NCBI GenBank assembly: GCA_965220105.1
Contig: OZ244811.1
Location: 2,790,001-2,854,000 of the forward strand
From: Bin87 sp965220105
Lineage (GTDB): Bacteria > Chloroflexota > Dehalococcoidia > Lucifugimonadales > UBA3495
Reading direction: 5' to 3'
Length of the DNA stretch: 64,000 bases
Both the position numbers and the translations under genes were made by a program. Shown here one piece after another: positions 47,820 to 55,570 of the stretch. Position 1 is the stretch's first letter. Every line of letters begins with the position of its first letter. The notes beneath the pieces were generated by a model. The model was not told the DNA's origin. It searched no databases and saw nothing but the letters and a program-made list of their open reading frames with translations.

Positions 47820-48479
47820 TTAGCGCTGCGAGGGCGCGCCGCTGGCGAATTCCTCGGCCCGTTCGACCAGGCCGAGGAAAAGATTGTTAAAGCTGGCGGG
47901 CAATTCGTCGGCGCGTTCCGGCAGAAATTGCACTCCGATTACCCAGCGGTGTTCTTTGCTCTCCAGTCCTTCGATCACGCCGTCATCCAGCTGGTACGCG
48001 ATGGACATGAGCCGTTGGGCGCGTTGCGGCTCCCTGAGGCCCAGCCCATGGTGGGTGTTGACGCGAAACATACCGGCGCTGCCGATGATGGCCGCCACTT
48101 TGGAGCCCGGCGAAAGGTAAATCTGATGGCGGAGCGGTTCCGCTGAATCGGCCTCGCGATGGTGCTCGACTGATTCCGCAGGCTTACCGCCGAACCAGGT
48201 ATTGAGCGTGTGCATGCCGCTGCCCGTGGCCAGCACCGGCATGTCCACGTCCAGCGCCGCCGTTAGCAAGGTGAGGCCCAATCCGTGCGATTCAATGTGC
48301 TCGCCGGCGTCTGCCAGCATCAGGCCACCAACTCCGGCCAAAGCGTCTCCGGGCGACGCGCCGGGCGCCAGTACGCGAACCTGGCCACCCGCGGCTTCAA
48401 CCGCGTTGATGGAGTAGTCGGGGTGGCCTCCGTTACGGTCGGCAGCGGTTATGGCGATAATCGGCAGAATGGGTAAAAC
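47820..48479 (-). CDS. Class I glutamine amidotransferase-like (peptidase C26) protein lacking catalytic residues
   Basis: About 215 residues in the open frame. It follows the C26 pattern (ILPIIAITAADRNGG, VEAAGGQVRVLAPG, GVGGLMLADAGEH) but the nucleophile site PVLATGSGMHTLN has Gly where ILGICRGMQ-type enzymes have Cys, and the end motif IGVQFLPE lacks the His of GVQWHPE. It should not be catalytic. No ATG, GTG or TTG lies between the upstream stop (48480-48482) and the conserved region except TTG 48341, which would delete the first strands; an ATT near 48470 is possible. It is 63 bases upstream of gyrA on the same strand. Confidence 0.68.
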   Translation of the reverse strand, partial: VLPILPIIAITAADRNGGHPDYSINAVEAAGGQVRVLAPGASPGDALAGVGGLMLADAGEHIESHGLGLTLLTAALDVDMPVLATGSGMHTLNTWFGGKPAESVEHHREADSAEPLRHQIYLSPGSKVAAIIGSAGMFRVNTHHGLGLREPQRAQRLMSIAYQLDDGVIEGLESKEHRWVIGVQFLPERADELPASFNNLFLGLVERAEEFASGAPSQR

Positions 48480-48482
48480 CTA

Positions 48483-48800
48483 CCAGATATTGAGGCGAAC
48501 CGCGTCGAAAATTACTACCTTTATTGTACTAAATTTCACGTATCCCCGCCCGTAGTTCTGCTGCGAGTTTCGGTAAAGCTACAACAAAAATGCCCACTCC
48601 CTTGCTGGCAAACTCTACTGGAAAACTTCGCCTCACCCGTCACCGGGGACGTGGTGCGGCAATAACGTGGCAACTGCGACGTTTGTCGCTGCGGGTGTAG
48701 CGAACTCACTGGGTTGCCGCCTCCTTCGCCCCATTGATGACGAATTTATCGACGGTCTCCTCGACCGGAAATCGTCGGGGCGAAGTAGAACCTGTCGCCG
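48483..48800. other. Intergenic region without a recognisable gene
   Basis: 318 bases between the C26-like protein and vapC. It starts AT-rich (ACCTTTATTGTACTAAATTT at about 48518), which could include a promoter for the minus-strand C26-gyrA operon. No repeat of Family A or B and no convincing reading frame is seen. Confidence 0.6.
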
Positions 48801-49181
48801 CTAAGTATCGGCGCCCATGGGCTGATAGGCCAGGTCCAACTCCTCGGCAGCGTTCAGCAGCCGCCGGTCGATGGTCCACAGCTCCGTCGAATCCACCAAC
48901 GCCGCCGACGCGAGCAGGTGAACGTCCACGTATCCGATCCCGCGGCCCATCAACCTGTGCTGTTCGATGAAGTAGAGTACTTCCGAATAGCCCGCCAGGG
49001 GTGTTGATGGCAATCGGCTTAAAACTCTAAACGTATCCGTCCGGTCCCTCAGAAGTCCGCACGCCAATTCTCCGATCACCATCGCGTGGCACAAAACTTG
49101 CCCGGTTCGAAGGAGTCCAATCAGGTGGGGACGCTCACTCCGAAAATGATCGATCCACACCGACGTGTCCACCAATATCAC
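48801..49181 (-). CDS. vapC: VapC-type PIN toxin
   Basis: 126 residues with MILVDTSVWIDHFRSE (first Asp), MVIGELACGLLRD (Glu), GIGYVDVHLLASA (Asp) and LWTIDRRLLNAAEEL (Asp). All four PIN acidic residues are present, so RNase activity is expected. Overlaps the antitoxin gene by four bases (ATGA). Confidence 0.92.
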   Translation of the reverse strand: MILVDTSVWIDHFRSERPHLIGLLRTGQVLCHAMVIGELACGLLRDRTDTFRVLSRLPSTPLAGYSEVLYFIEQHRLMGRGIGYVDVHLLASAALVDSTELWTIDRRLLNAAEELDLAYQPMGADT

Positions 49182-49375
49182 GGCAGCTCGCTGCGACGTC
49201 GTGGGATGGGCTGCAAATCAGGCATTGTTCCGCCCATCCTGGCCAAACGCCTGGCGGCTTCCCTCTCCACCAGCGCCTTCAGGCCCGCATTCACCAGTTC
49301 AGAGGTTCCTTCGATACCGGTGAGCCAGCGAGCATCTTCCAATAACTTATCGTCGAGCGTAACCGTCGTCCTCAT
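49178..49375 (-). CDS. vapB: VapB-type antitoxin (ribbon-helix-helix)
   Basis: 65 residues: MRTTVTLDDKLLEDARWLTG is the RHH strand and first helix, and SELVNAGLKALVEREAARRL the second helix. The C-terminal tail would bind VapC. GGAGG lies six bases before the ATG at 49375, which decides the start over an upstream GTG. Confidence 0.9.
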   Translation of the reverse strand: MRTTVTLDDKLLEDARWLTGIEGTSELVNAGLKALVEREAARRLARMGGTMPDLQPIPRRRSELP

Positions 49376-49480
49376 CCCATTCCTCCGATTCACTATGTAA
49401 GATGCTCAAGCACTCGCTAGCGCAATCATATTTTACATCACAGTTTGCAGATTTTGATGCGCCGAGGTCTGGCGACGGGG

Positions 49481-50797
49481 TTACACCCCATCCTCCAGCA
49501 CCATCCGGGCCACCTGCCGGCCCATCCGCACCGAGTAGTTGGTGCCCCGGTCTTCCGGGTAAATCTGCGTGGTGTTGGCCAGGTATAGACCCGGCACCGG
49601 CGTGCGGTGGTCGGGGATCTGCTCGCTGTAGCCCACGCCGATAATTGGCTGCGCCCCGTCCACCCGGTGATGGTGGTACTCCACGATCCAGTCCCTGGCG
49701 AACGCCGGGTTGATGCTTTGCAGGTGGGGGATGAACTCCTCCAGCAGGTCGGCCGGCTCCATTCGATACAGCTCGCTGCTCCGGTCCGGGTAGTTGGTCA
49801 GGTACACGATGTGATGCCCGCCGTACAGGTTGCGGTCGATCATGTTGGTGTGCTCGATGATGCCGACGAAAGGCAACGACCGGTCGGCCACGTTCAGCCA
49901 GTACTTTGACGACAGGGGCCGGTCCAGCACCAGGATCATCAGCACCGCCGACAGGTAGCGCGCCGATTCCAGCACCGCCCGGTAGTCGTCGGGCAGCTCG
50001 GGTACCAACCGGGTGAACACGTAGGACGGAGCGGTGGCGATGACCGCGTCGTACTCGTGGGTGCGCTCATCCTCACCGTCGATAGCAGCAACCAGTCCAG
50101 TGGCAACGCCGTTGGTGACGGCAACCCGCCGCACCGACGCTCCGGTGTGCACCTTGCCACCCTGCTCGACCACGCGCTCGCCGCAGACGTCAAACACCGT
50201 GCCGAAACTGCACATTGGGTAGCCCAGCCGTTCCTTCTCCAGGCGTTTGCGCGACGACACCCGCAGGAATATTTTGCCCCACAGCCAGGTCATGCTCACC
50301 TGGTCATAGTAGTCACCGAACTTGCCCCGCAACATGGGTTCCCAGATGACCCGCCAGGCGGCCTCCCCCATGTGTTCCCTGACCCATTCGGCGGCAGTGA
50401 CGCCCTCGAATTTGCGCCAGTTGCGCGTCTTTTGCAACAGAAACGTCCACACCCCAAGGCGGATGCGGTCCGGCAGGCTCAGCGGGGAGAAGCGCAGCAG
50501 GTCCATGGGCGTGGCAAAGTCCCAGATGCGGCCACCGTGAAACAAACCCACCTTGGACTCCAGCCAGTGCAGGGAGTCGCCCAGGCCCAGCTCATCGATC
50601 AGCTGCACCATGTCGGTGTCGCTGACGAACAGGTGATGGTAACCGCGCTCCAGCTGCCCGCCGCCCACCGGGAAGGTTGACGCCTGCCCGCCCAGGAATG
50701 GCGCGACCTCGAACACTTCGGCGAAATGGCCGCGTTTGGTGAGCTCGTATGCCGCCGCCAGGCCGGCCGCGCCCCCGCCGACGATCCCTACGCGCAT
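49481..50797 (-). CDS. FAD-dependent oxidoreductase, amine-oxidase/protoporphyrinogen-oxidase type
   Basis: 438 residues. VGIVGGGAAGLAAAYELTKRG is the FAD-binding start (shown as motif GGGAAGLAAAYEL), then FLGGQASTFPVGGGQLERGYH and the C-terminal FAD closure GLYLANTTQIYPEDRGTNYS. It resembles desaturases or oxidases that act on isoprenoids, or UDP-galactopyranose-mutase-like proteins. It lies three bases after the flippase-like gene, and the Agl23-like gene is upstream, so the three form an operon that probably acts on a lipid-linked glycan. Confidence 0.85.
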   Translation of the reverse strand: MRVGIVGGGAAGLAAAYELTKRGHFAEVFEVAPFLGGQASTFPVGGGQLERGYHHLFVSDTDMVQLIDELGLGDSLHWLESKVGLFHGGRIWDFATPMDLLRFSPLSLPDRIRLGVWTFLLQKTRNWRKFEGVTAAEWVREHMGEAAWRVIWEPMLRGKFGDYYDQVSMTWLWGKIFLRVSSRKRLEKERLGYPMCSFGTVFDVCGERVVEQGGKVHTGASVRRVAVTNGVATGLVAAIDGEDERTHEYDAVIATAPSYVFTRLVPELPDDYRAVLESARYLSAVLMILVLDRPLSSKYWLNVADRSLPFVGIIEHTNMIDRNLYGGHHIVYLTNYPDRSSELYRMEPADLLEEFIPHLQSINPAFARDWIVEYHHHRVDGAQPIIGVGYSEQIPDHRTPVPGLYLANTTQIYPEDRGTNYSVRMGRQVARMVLEDGV

Positions 50798-50800
50798 TTG

Positions 50801-51901
50801 CTACCCATCCTGGGCGGCCGTCACGGCCGGGCCGTCGGGAGTTGTTTCCGGCTGGGCTTCGGGCAGGCTGGTCAATCGCCGCAACGACAGGTTGTATCGC
50901 AACAGCAATGCCACCCCCACCAGGTTGACCGGCAACCACAACGCCACCAGGTGTACCGCCACCGAGTAGGACGCCGCCGCCGCCGAGCCGATGCCCAGCC
51001 CGACCAGCGTCTGCTGGGCCACCACCTCGAACGGCCCGATTCCGCCCACCGACGCCGGAATCGCCGTTATCAGGTTGGATGTCACCATGACCAGCAGTAC
51101 CGCCAGCGCCAGCAAGCAAAGCGACGGGAAGTGAAGGTGCAGGTCAAAGGAATAGGCCAGGATCAGGTACACACCGCCTTCGGCCAGCCAAACCGGCAAC
51201 GAACTCGCAAACAGCACGGCGTGCTTGCGTGGCGAATTCAGCGATCCCAATCCTTCCACAAACCCGCGGATTATCTCCACCGCCATGGGTCGGAACCGGC
51301 CCGGCAGGATGCGGGTAGCGGCAATGAGCCAATCTACCGCTCGCTGGCTCACCGCCAACGCCGTGAATATTGCCAGCGCGATCACGAAGCTGATTATCAC
51401 GCCGGCCGCCAGCAGCGCCGCCGTGGTGCGATATGAAAAACTGGCCTCGTCGAACAGGCCGGCGGCCAACAGTATCGGCGCCGCCACCGCTCCAATGGTC
51501 AACAGGGTCAGCCCGTCGTACAGTCGCTCCACGCTCAGCGTGGCAATGGAAGCCGGCATGCTCACGCCACTTTCCCGTTGGGCCAGCAACAACGCCCGCA
51601 CCAGTTCCCCCAATCGGGCCGGCAGGACGTTGTTGGCCATGTAGCCGATGATGACGACCGGATAGAGGCGTTTCACCGGTATGTGGGCCATCGGAGACAG
51701 CAGGAATTGCCAGCGCATGCTGCGGAACCACTGCCCGATGAAGTAGATGACGATGGCCGGGGCCAGGAAGAGGTAGTTGGCCGAAACCAGGGCATGGACC
51801 AGTTCGCTCCGGTCTACCAGCAACACCAGCAGCGCCAGCGTCACCACGCTGACCAGCACGCCCGCCCAGAACCGCCAGTTACCCAGCCAATAAGCCATCA
51901 A
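50801..51901 (-). CDS. Flippase-like/lysylphosphatidylglycerol synthase transmembrane family protein
   Basis: 366 residues, UPF0104-type. Multiple helices and the family segments FIGQWFRSMRWQFLLSPM, YMANNVLPARLGELVRALLL (the R-x-G-E motif) and SVGGIGPFEVVAQQTLVGLG. These proteins are proposed to flip or modify membrane lipids. Co-directional with the FAD and Agl23-like genes. Confidence 0.88.
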   Translation of the reverse strand: MMAYWLGNWRFWAGVLVSVVTLALLVLLVDRSELVHALVSANYLFLAPAIVIYFIGQWFRSMRWQFLLSPMAHIPVKRLYPVVIIGYMANNVLPARLGELVRALLLAQRESGVSMPASIATLSVERLYDGLTLLTIGAVAAPILLAAGLFDEASFSYRTTAALLAAGVIISFVIALAIFTALAVSQRAVDWLIAATRILPGRFRPMAVEIIRGFVEGLGSLNSPRKHAVLFASSLPVWLAEGGVYLILAYSFDLHLHFPSLCLLALAVLLVMVTSNLITAIPASVGGIGPFEVVAQQTLVGLGIGSAAAASYSVAVHLVALWLPVNLVGVALLLRYNLSLRRLTSLPEAQPETTPDGPAVTAAQDG

Positions 51902-51924
51902 ACGCTCGAAGCCACGGCGTTAGC

Positions 51925-51966
51925 ATCCCCTGGCCCTTGATGGGAGAGGGTCAGGGAGCGGGTGAA
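51925..51966. repeat. Family B hairpin
   Basis: CATCCCCTGGCCCTTGATGGGAGAGGG with tail TCAGGGAGCGGGTGAA, a diverged copy, in the gap between the Agl23-like gene and the flippase-like gene. Left arm mutated. Confidence 0.6.
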
Positions 51967-51989
51967 ATGCCAAGTCGCGGACGATGTCA

Positions 51990-54626
51990 TCATTGCCGAT
52001 CGTACTGATAGTACTCGGCCCGGTACCAGTCGCTGTGCTGATGACGGGTCACGATGTACGACAGGGCCTGGCGCCACTTATTGGGATCTGTCGCGGTGTC
52101 GACGAAAAAATCCACGTCCCTGGCAAGCTGTTTCCCGAAGGATGTTTCTTCACGGCTTTCGCCCGGGCGGCGGTAGGTTTCAGGATACCATAGCAAATTT
52201 CGCATCGGCCCAATCTTGCCATAGACGAAATCCTCCTCTCCATCGATGGCGTGCCCACTTTCGGCCAGATAAACGGCCGGCGTGGTGTCTTCCCCCACGG
52301 TGCGGCAGGCTTCGGGGGTGGCATCGTCCTTCTTGTCATCGTCCTTCTTGTCATCATCCTTCTTGTCATCATCGCTGCTCTCGCCGCAGAAGGTGTCGAA
52401 CTGCACCTTGCCCGCCTGCGTGTCATGCCTCACGTACCACTGGAACGGGTACCACATATCGTAGTCCACCTTCACCGCCGGCGCGCTTTCGGCGGCCTCC
52501 AGCGCCGACGCTTCCAATTGCCCGTAGGTGTCGAGCAGGTCGGACGAACCCTGGGCGTAAGCCAGTATCTCGGGGTTTGAATCGTCGTAAGTGTACGCAA
52601 CCCGAATCGCCGCCACCGTCCCAAATAGCAGTAGCAGGGCGGCAACTCCCAGGGCCGCCGCCCGACCGCCCTCCGGATGCCCCCGCAAAAGCCAGGCGAT
52701 CAACACCGCAGCGGGCAGCAGTATCAGGCCGGCCAGCCACGCCGCAATGTTGGCGCCGACTTCGCCAGCGCCCAGCCAGGCTACCCATACCGCCACCCCG
52801 ACCCACATCGGCGCCAGAAACATCAGCCAAAGGTTGCGTCGGCCCAGTTGATGCCACGTCACTCCGGCGGCCAGGTGGCCCAGATACATCCCGGCGGCCA
52901 GTGCCAGCGGCGGCGTGATGTTGACCAGCAGCCAGGGCATCTTCTCGCCGGCGATGGTGTAGACCGCCAGCGTGGCCACGACCCACCCGGCCAGCGCCAG
53001 CCCAAATCGCTCCCGCCGCCGAATGAGCCACACCACCGCGATGAGTCCGAAGACCAACGCCAGCAACTCGTACACCGTCAATCCCACGGCGTAGTAGTAC
53101 CAGGGCTGGTTCCCGCGAGCTTCCCCCTGCTGTGCCATCCAGTAGCCCAGGCTTTGCCACGACCCGGTGAAGATGCCGGCAGCGTTGGTGTACAGCGTGG
53201 TGTACAGCGCAGTCCACACCAGGTAGAAGATGCCGGCCGCTGCCAGCCACACGCCGCCACGCCAGCCGACCCCGACCTCAACGCTCACCACCAGCAGCGC
53301 CAATAACGCGGCCACCGGAATCAGATAGTTGACGGCCACCAGGCCCGACTCAAGGTCGGCGGCGGCGCGCACCCCTTCGGGCAGAGCCGCCCCGGCGAAG
53401 GCAACGTCCCCGGACGCCACCGCCAGCCACAGCCAGGTGAGCAGCAATACCGGGCCCAACACGAGGGTCATGCGTCGCACCGACAGCCCTTCCAGGCGCA
53501 GCACGACCACTGCGACGATAATCAGCGCGCCGGCAATCAGGAAATTCACCACAGCCCCGCCGCCTGCTTCCCCGGCGCCCGATGCGTTGGCCAACGATAC
53601 GTCGAAGGGTTGCAGCATAGCGATGGTGACGGCTACCATCGCCGAGACCGTTGCGACCAAAAGCGTGGTCGCCAGGGTGGTGTCCCGAAAAGGATTCCGG
53701 CGGCGCCAGGCCCACCACACCGGGGTCAGAATTACCCCAACGAGCGCCGCCGCCGCCAGCACGCTGACCCAGGCGGGGGCCTCCCACACCGGCAGCGTGA
53801 CGAAGGGCGCTCCCCACACCGGCGCTCCGGTTTCGCCCGTCGACCCCTGGTCGGGCGCAACCAGCGTCAGCCCCAACGGGCCCTGCATTACCGACGCCAT
53901 CGCGGCGGCCTGCGGCAACGTCAGCGCGGCCAAAAACACGAAAAACCCGGCGGCGCCGCTCAACTCTGCGATGAGCCGCCGCCCGATGACGAATTCCCAG
54001 ATATCCCGATGCCCCATTGCCAGCGCCGCCACGCCCAGAAACAGGATGATGAAGAACGCCGTTTCTTTCGTCGCCAGCATCAGCGCCACCACCAGCGCCG
54101 ACCAGTACAGGTATCGGTTGCGACCGGTGGTGGTGTACCTCCAGAACAGAACCAGCAGCAGCAGCGCCCACACCGCCATCAGGATGTCGTTGCGCCCGAA
54201 CCGGCTGAAATACAGCAACGTCGGCGACATGGCGAGGATCATCGCCGCGCCGGCCGCTCCCCAACGCCCGATCTGTTCCCGCAGGAAGTATGGCAACACC
54301 ACCAGACCAACCCCGAACAGCGCGTAGGGCAACCGGGCGATAAAGTCGGTGTCGCCGATGAATTTGATGAACGCCGCCACCAGCTCGATTTGCAAGGGCC
54401 CGTGCATCCACGGCGAATGGACGAATTTGACGCCCTGGGCCAGCTTCCACGCAAAGTGCAAATGGATGGCCTCGTCGTAGTGCATCGTCCGCCCGTCCAG
54501 CTCCCACAGACGCATCCCGGCAGCCAGGACGGCGATGAACACGAAAACCCATTCCAGCCGGCCAAACCTGGGCCAGCTAAACCCCGGCCGCAACCGGGAC
54601 ATGGCAATCCGGCCACGATTAATCAT
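51990..54626 (-). CDS. Agl23-type (TIGR03663) membrane protein, glycosyltransferase-39-like
   Basis: 878 residues with about 14 hydrophobic helices. The N-terminal segment LWELDGRTMHYDEAIHLHFA has the Asp-Glu pair of GT-C dolichyl/undecaprenyl-phosphate-mannose type glycosyltransferases, and PWMHGPLQIELVAAFIKF follows. TIGR03663 members were linked with a lipid-linked glycan flippase system in archaea. The C-terminal soluble region contains a run of DDDKK repeats and acidic sequence. It heads an operon with the flippase-like and FAD genes. Confidence 0.86.
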   Translation of the reverse strand: MINRGRIAMSRLRPGFSWPRFGRLEWVFVFIAVLAAGMRLWELDGRTMHYDEAIHLHFAWKLAQGVKFVHSPWMHGPLQIELVAAFIKFIGDTDFIARLPYALFGVGLVVLPYFLREQIGRWGAAGAAMILAMSPTLLYFSRFGRNDILMAVWALLLLVLFWRYTTTGRNRYLYWSALVVALMLATKETAFFIILFLGVAALAMGHRDIWEFVIGRRLIAELSGAAGFFVFLAALTLPQAAAMASVMQGPLGLTLVAPDQGSTGETGAPVWGAPFVTLPVWEAPAWVSVLAAAALVGVILTPVWWAWRRRNPFRDTTLATTLLVATVSAMVAVTIAMLQPFDVSLANASGAGEAGGGAVVNFLIAGALIIVAVVVLRLEGLSVRRMTLVLGPVLLLTWLWLAVASGDVAFAGAALPEGVRAAADLESGLVAVNYLIPVAALLALLVVSVEVGVGWRGGVWLAAAGIFYLVWTALYTTLYTNAAGIFTGSWQSLGYWMAQQGEARGNQPWYYYAVGLTVYELLALVFGLIAVVWLIRRRERFGLALAGWVVATLAVYTIAGEKMPWLLVNITPPLALAAGMYLGHLAAGVTWHQLGRRNLWLMFLAPMWVGVAVWVAWLGAGEVGANIAAWLAGLILLPAAVLIAWLLRGHPEGGRAAALGVAALLLLFGTVAAIRVAYTYDDSNPEILAYAQGSSDLLDTYGQLEASALEAAESAPAVKVDYDMWYPFQWYVRHDTQAGKVQFDTFCGESSDDDKKDDDKKDDDKKDDATPEACRTVGEDTTPAVYLAESGHAIDGEEDFVYGKIGPMRNLLWYPETYRRPGESREETSFGKQLARDVDFFVDTATDPNKWRQALSYIVTRHQHSDWYRAEYYQYDRQ
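52324..52375. repeat. 15-bp coding microsatellite in the Agl23-like gene
   Basis: Three copies plus a partial of TCCTTCTTGTCATCG on the plus strand, encoding repeating D-D-K-K-D on the minus strand (DDDKKDDDKKDDDKKDD). Copy number can vary in frame. Confidence 0.88.
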
Positions 54627-54635
54627 GGCAAGCCG

Positions 54636-54704
54636 GGCGGTCCCCTCTCTCCAGACCGGAGCGGGTTAGAGGCGGCCCCGGGCTTGACCCGGGGGTGAGG
54701 GTGA
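54636..54704. repeat. Family B copy with inserted sequence
   Basis: CCCCTCTCTCCAGACCGGAG then GCGGGTTAGAGGCGGCCCCG, GGCTTGACCCGGGGGTGAGG and GTGAA. The hairpin arms are interrupted by an extra palindrome (CCCCGGGCTTGACCCGGGG). It lies upstream of the Agl23-like gene. Confidence 0.65.
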
Positions 54705-54832
54705 ATTTCTGACCAGAAACCATTTACCGAAGTTTACGCCGCGCCGTGCCGGGTGGATTCCGGCGGCCAACAAATTTACCACACCCACCCGTACGCTGGG
54801 GATACGTTGGGAAAGCTCATGCGTACCCGCTT

Positions 54833-54962
54833 TGTCATTGCGAGCGTAGCGTGGCAATCTCGTCGTCGTAGCAACGGCGGTTCGACGACGGGTGTTCAAC
54901 CTCATCGAGATTGCCACGTCCCTCGGCGAGCTTGGGATGAGCGGGTGCTCCTCGTAATGACA
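54833..54962. repeat. Family A palindromic repeat
   Basis: TGTCATTGCGAGCGTAGCGT and CTCCTCGTAATGACAG are the arms. The right arm carries the same 33-base insertion (CCCTCGGCGAGCTTGGGATG) as the copy at 35645-35829. Flanks ATGCGTACCCGCTT and AAAGTGGGTAAGCGT extend the inverted repeat. Confidence 0.85.
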
Positions 54963-55003
54963 GATTAAAGTGGGTAAGCGTGAGGTTAGGGAAGGCGAGG
55001 GTA

Positions 55004-55564
55004 CTACGCCGGATCCCCTGCATCGGCGGCGTGGCGACGGGCCCGCGCCAGGTTGCGACGGCTGGCTTCCGTTGAAGGATGCTCGTCGCCCAGGGTTGCG
55101 GATCGGTCGTCCACGTTGCGGGCGTGCAGTTCCTCTGATTCGGCGTAACGGCCGGCCAGTTGCAAGGCGTTGGCCAGGCTCCCCTGACTTCGCAACGTAT
55201 CGGGATGCTCATCACCCAGTGCGGCACGCCGGGCCTCCAGCAGCTCGACGAACCTGCTGATTGCCTGGTCAGTGTTGCCGGCGGCGTAATGGCAATTCGC
55301 CAGACTGCTGCCGTAGCGCAGGGTCTCAGGATGATGAGCTCCGTGGACCTCCGCGCTGAGTTCGGCGGTTGCGCTAAACCAGCTCAGCGCTTCGTCAAAT
55401 CGCCGTGCCGCCCGGTAAGCATGGCCCAGACGGTGCTGCGCTCGCAGCGTCTCGGCGTGGCGGTCGCCGTAAATCCGCCGCGCCTCCGTTCGTGACTCCT
55501 CACGGCGACGGATCAATTCCTCGGCGCGGGTGGTCTCTCCGTCCGGCGGTTGCGGTCGATTCAT
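55004..55564 (-). CDS. Tetratricopeptide-repeat protein
   Basis: 186 residues, kinesin-light-chain type TPRs: RLGHAYRAARRFDEALSWFS, LANCHYAAGNTDQAISRFVE and LANALQLAGRYAESEELHAR, about 42 residues apart, with HPETL/HPDTL linkers. Such proteins act as interaction scaffolds. It lies six bases downstream of the MoeA-like fusion gene on the same strand. No effector domain is fused to it. Partner unknown. Confidence 0.85.
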   Translation of the reverse strand: MNRPQPPDGETTRAEELIRRREESRTEARRIYGDRHAETLRAQHRLGHAYRAARRFDEALSWFSATAELSAEVHGAHHPETLRYGSSLANCHYAAGNTDQAISRFVELLEARRAALGDEHPDTLRSQGSLANALQLAGRYAESEELHARNVDDRSATLGDEHPSTEASRRNLARARRHAADAGDPA

Positions 55565-55570
55565 CCGGTC

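Noticed and set aside
45150..48146. A 998-codon open frame on the plus strand
   Set aside because: Antisense of gyrA and the C26-like gene; gyrA is certain.
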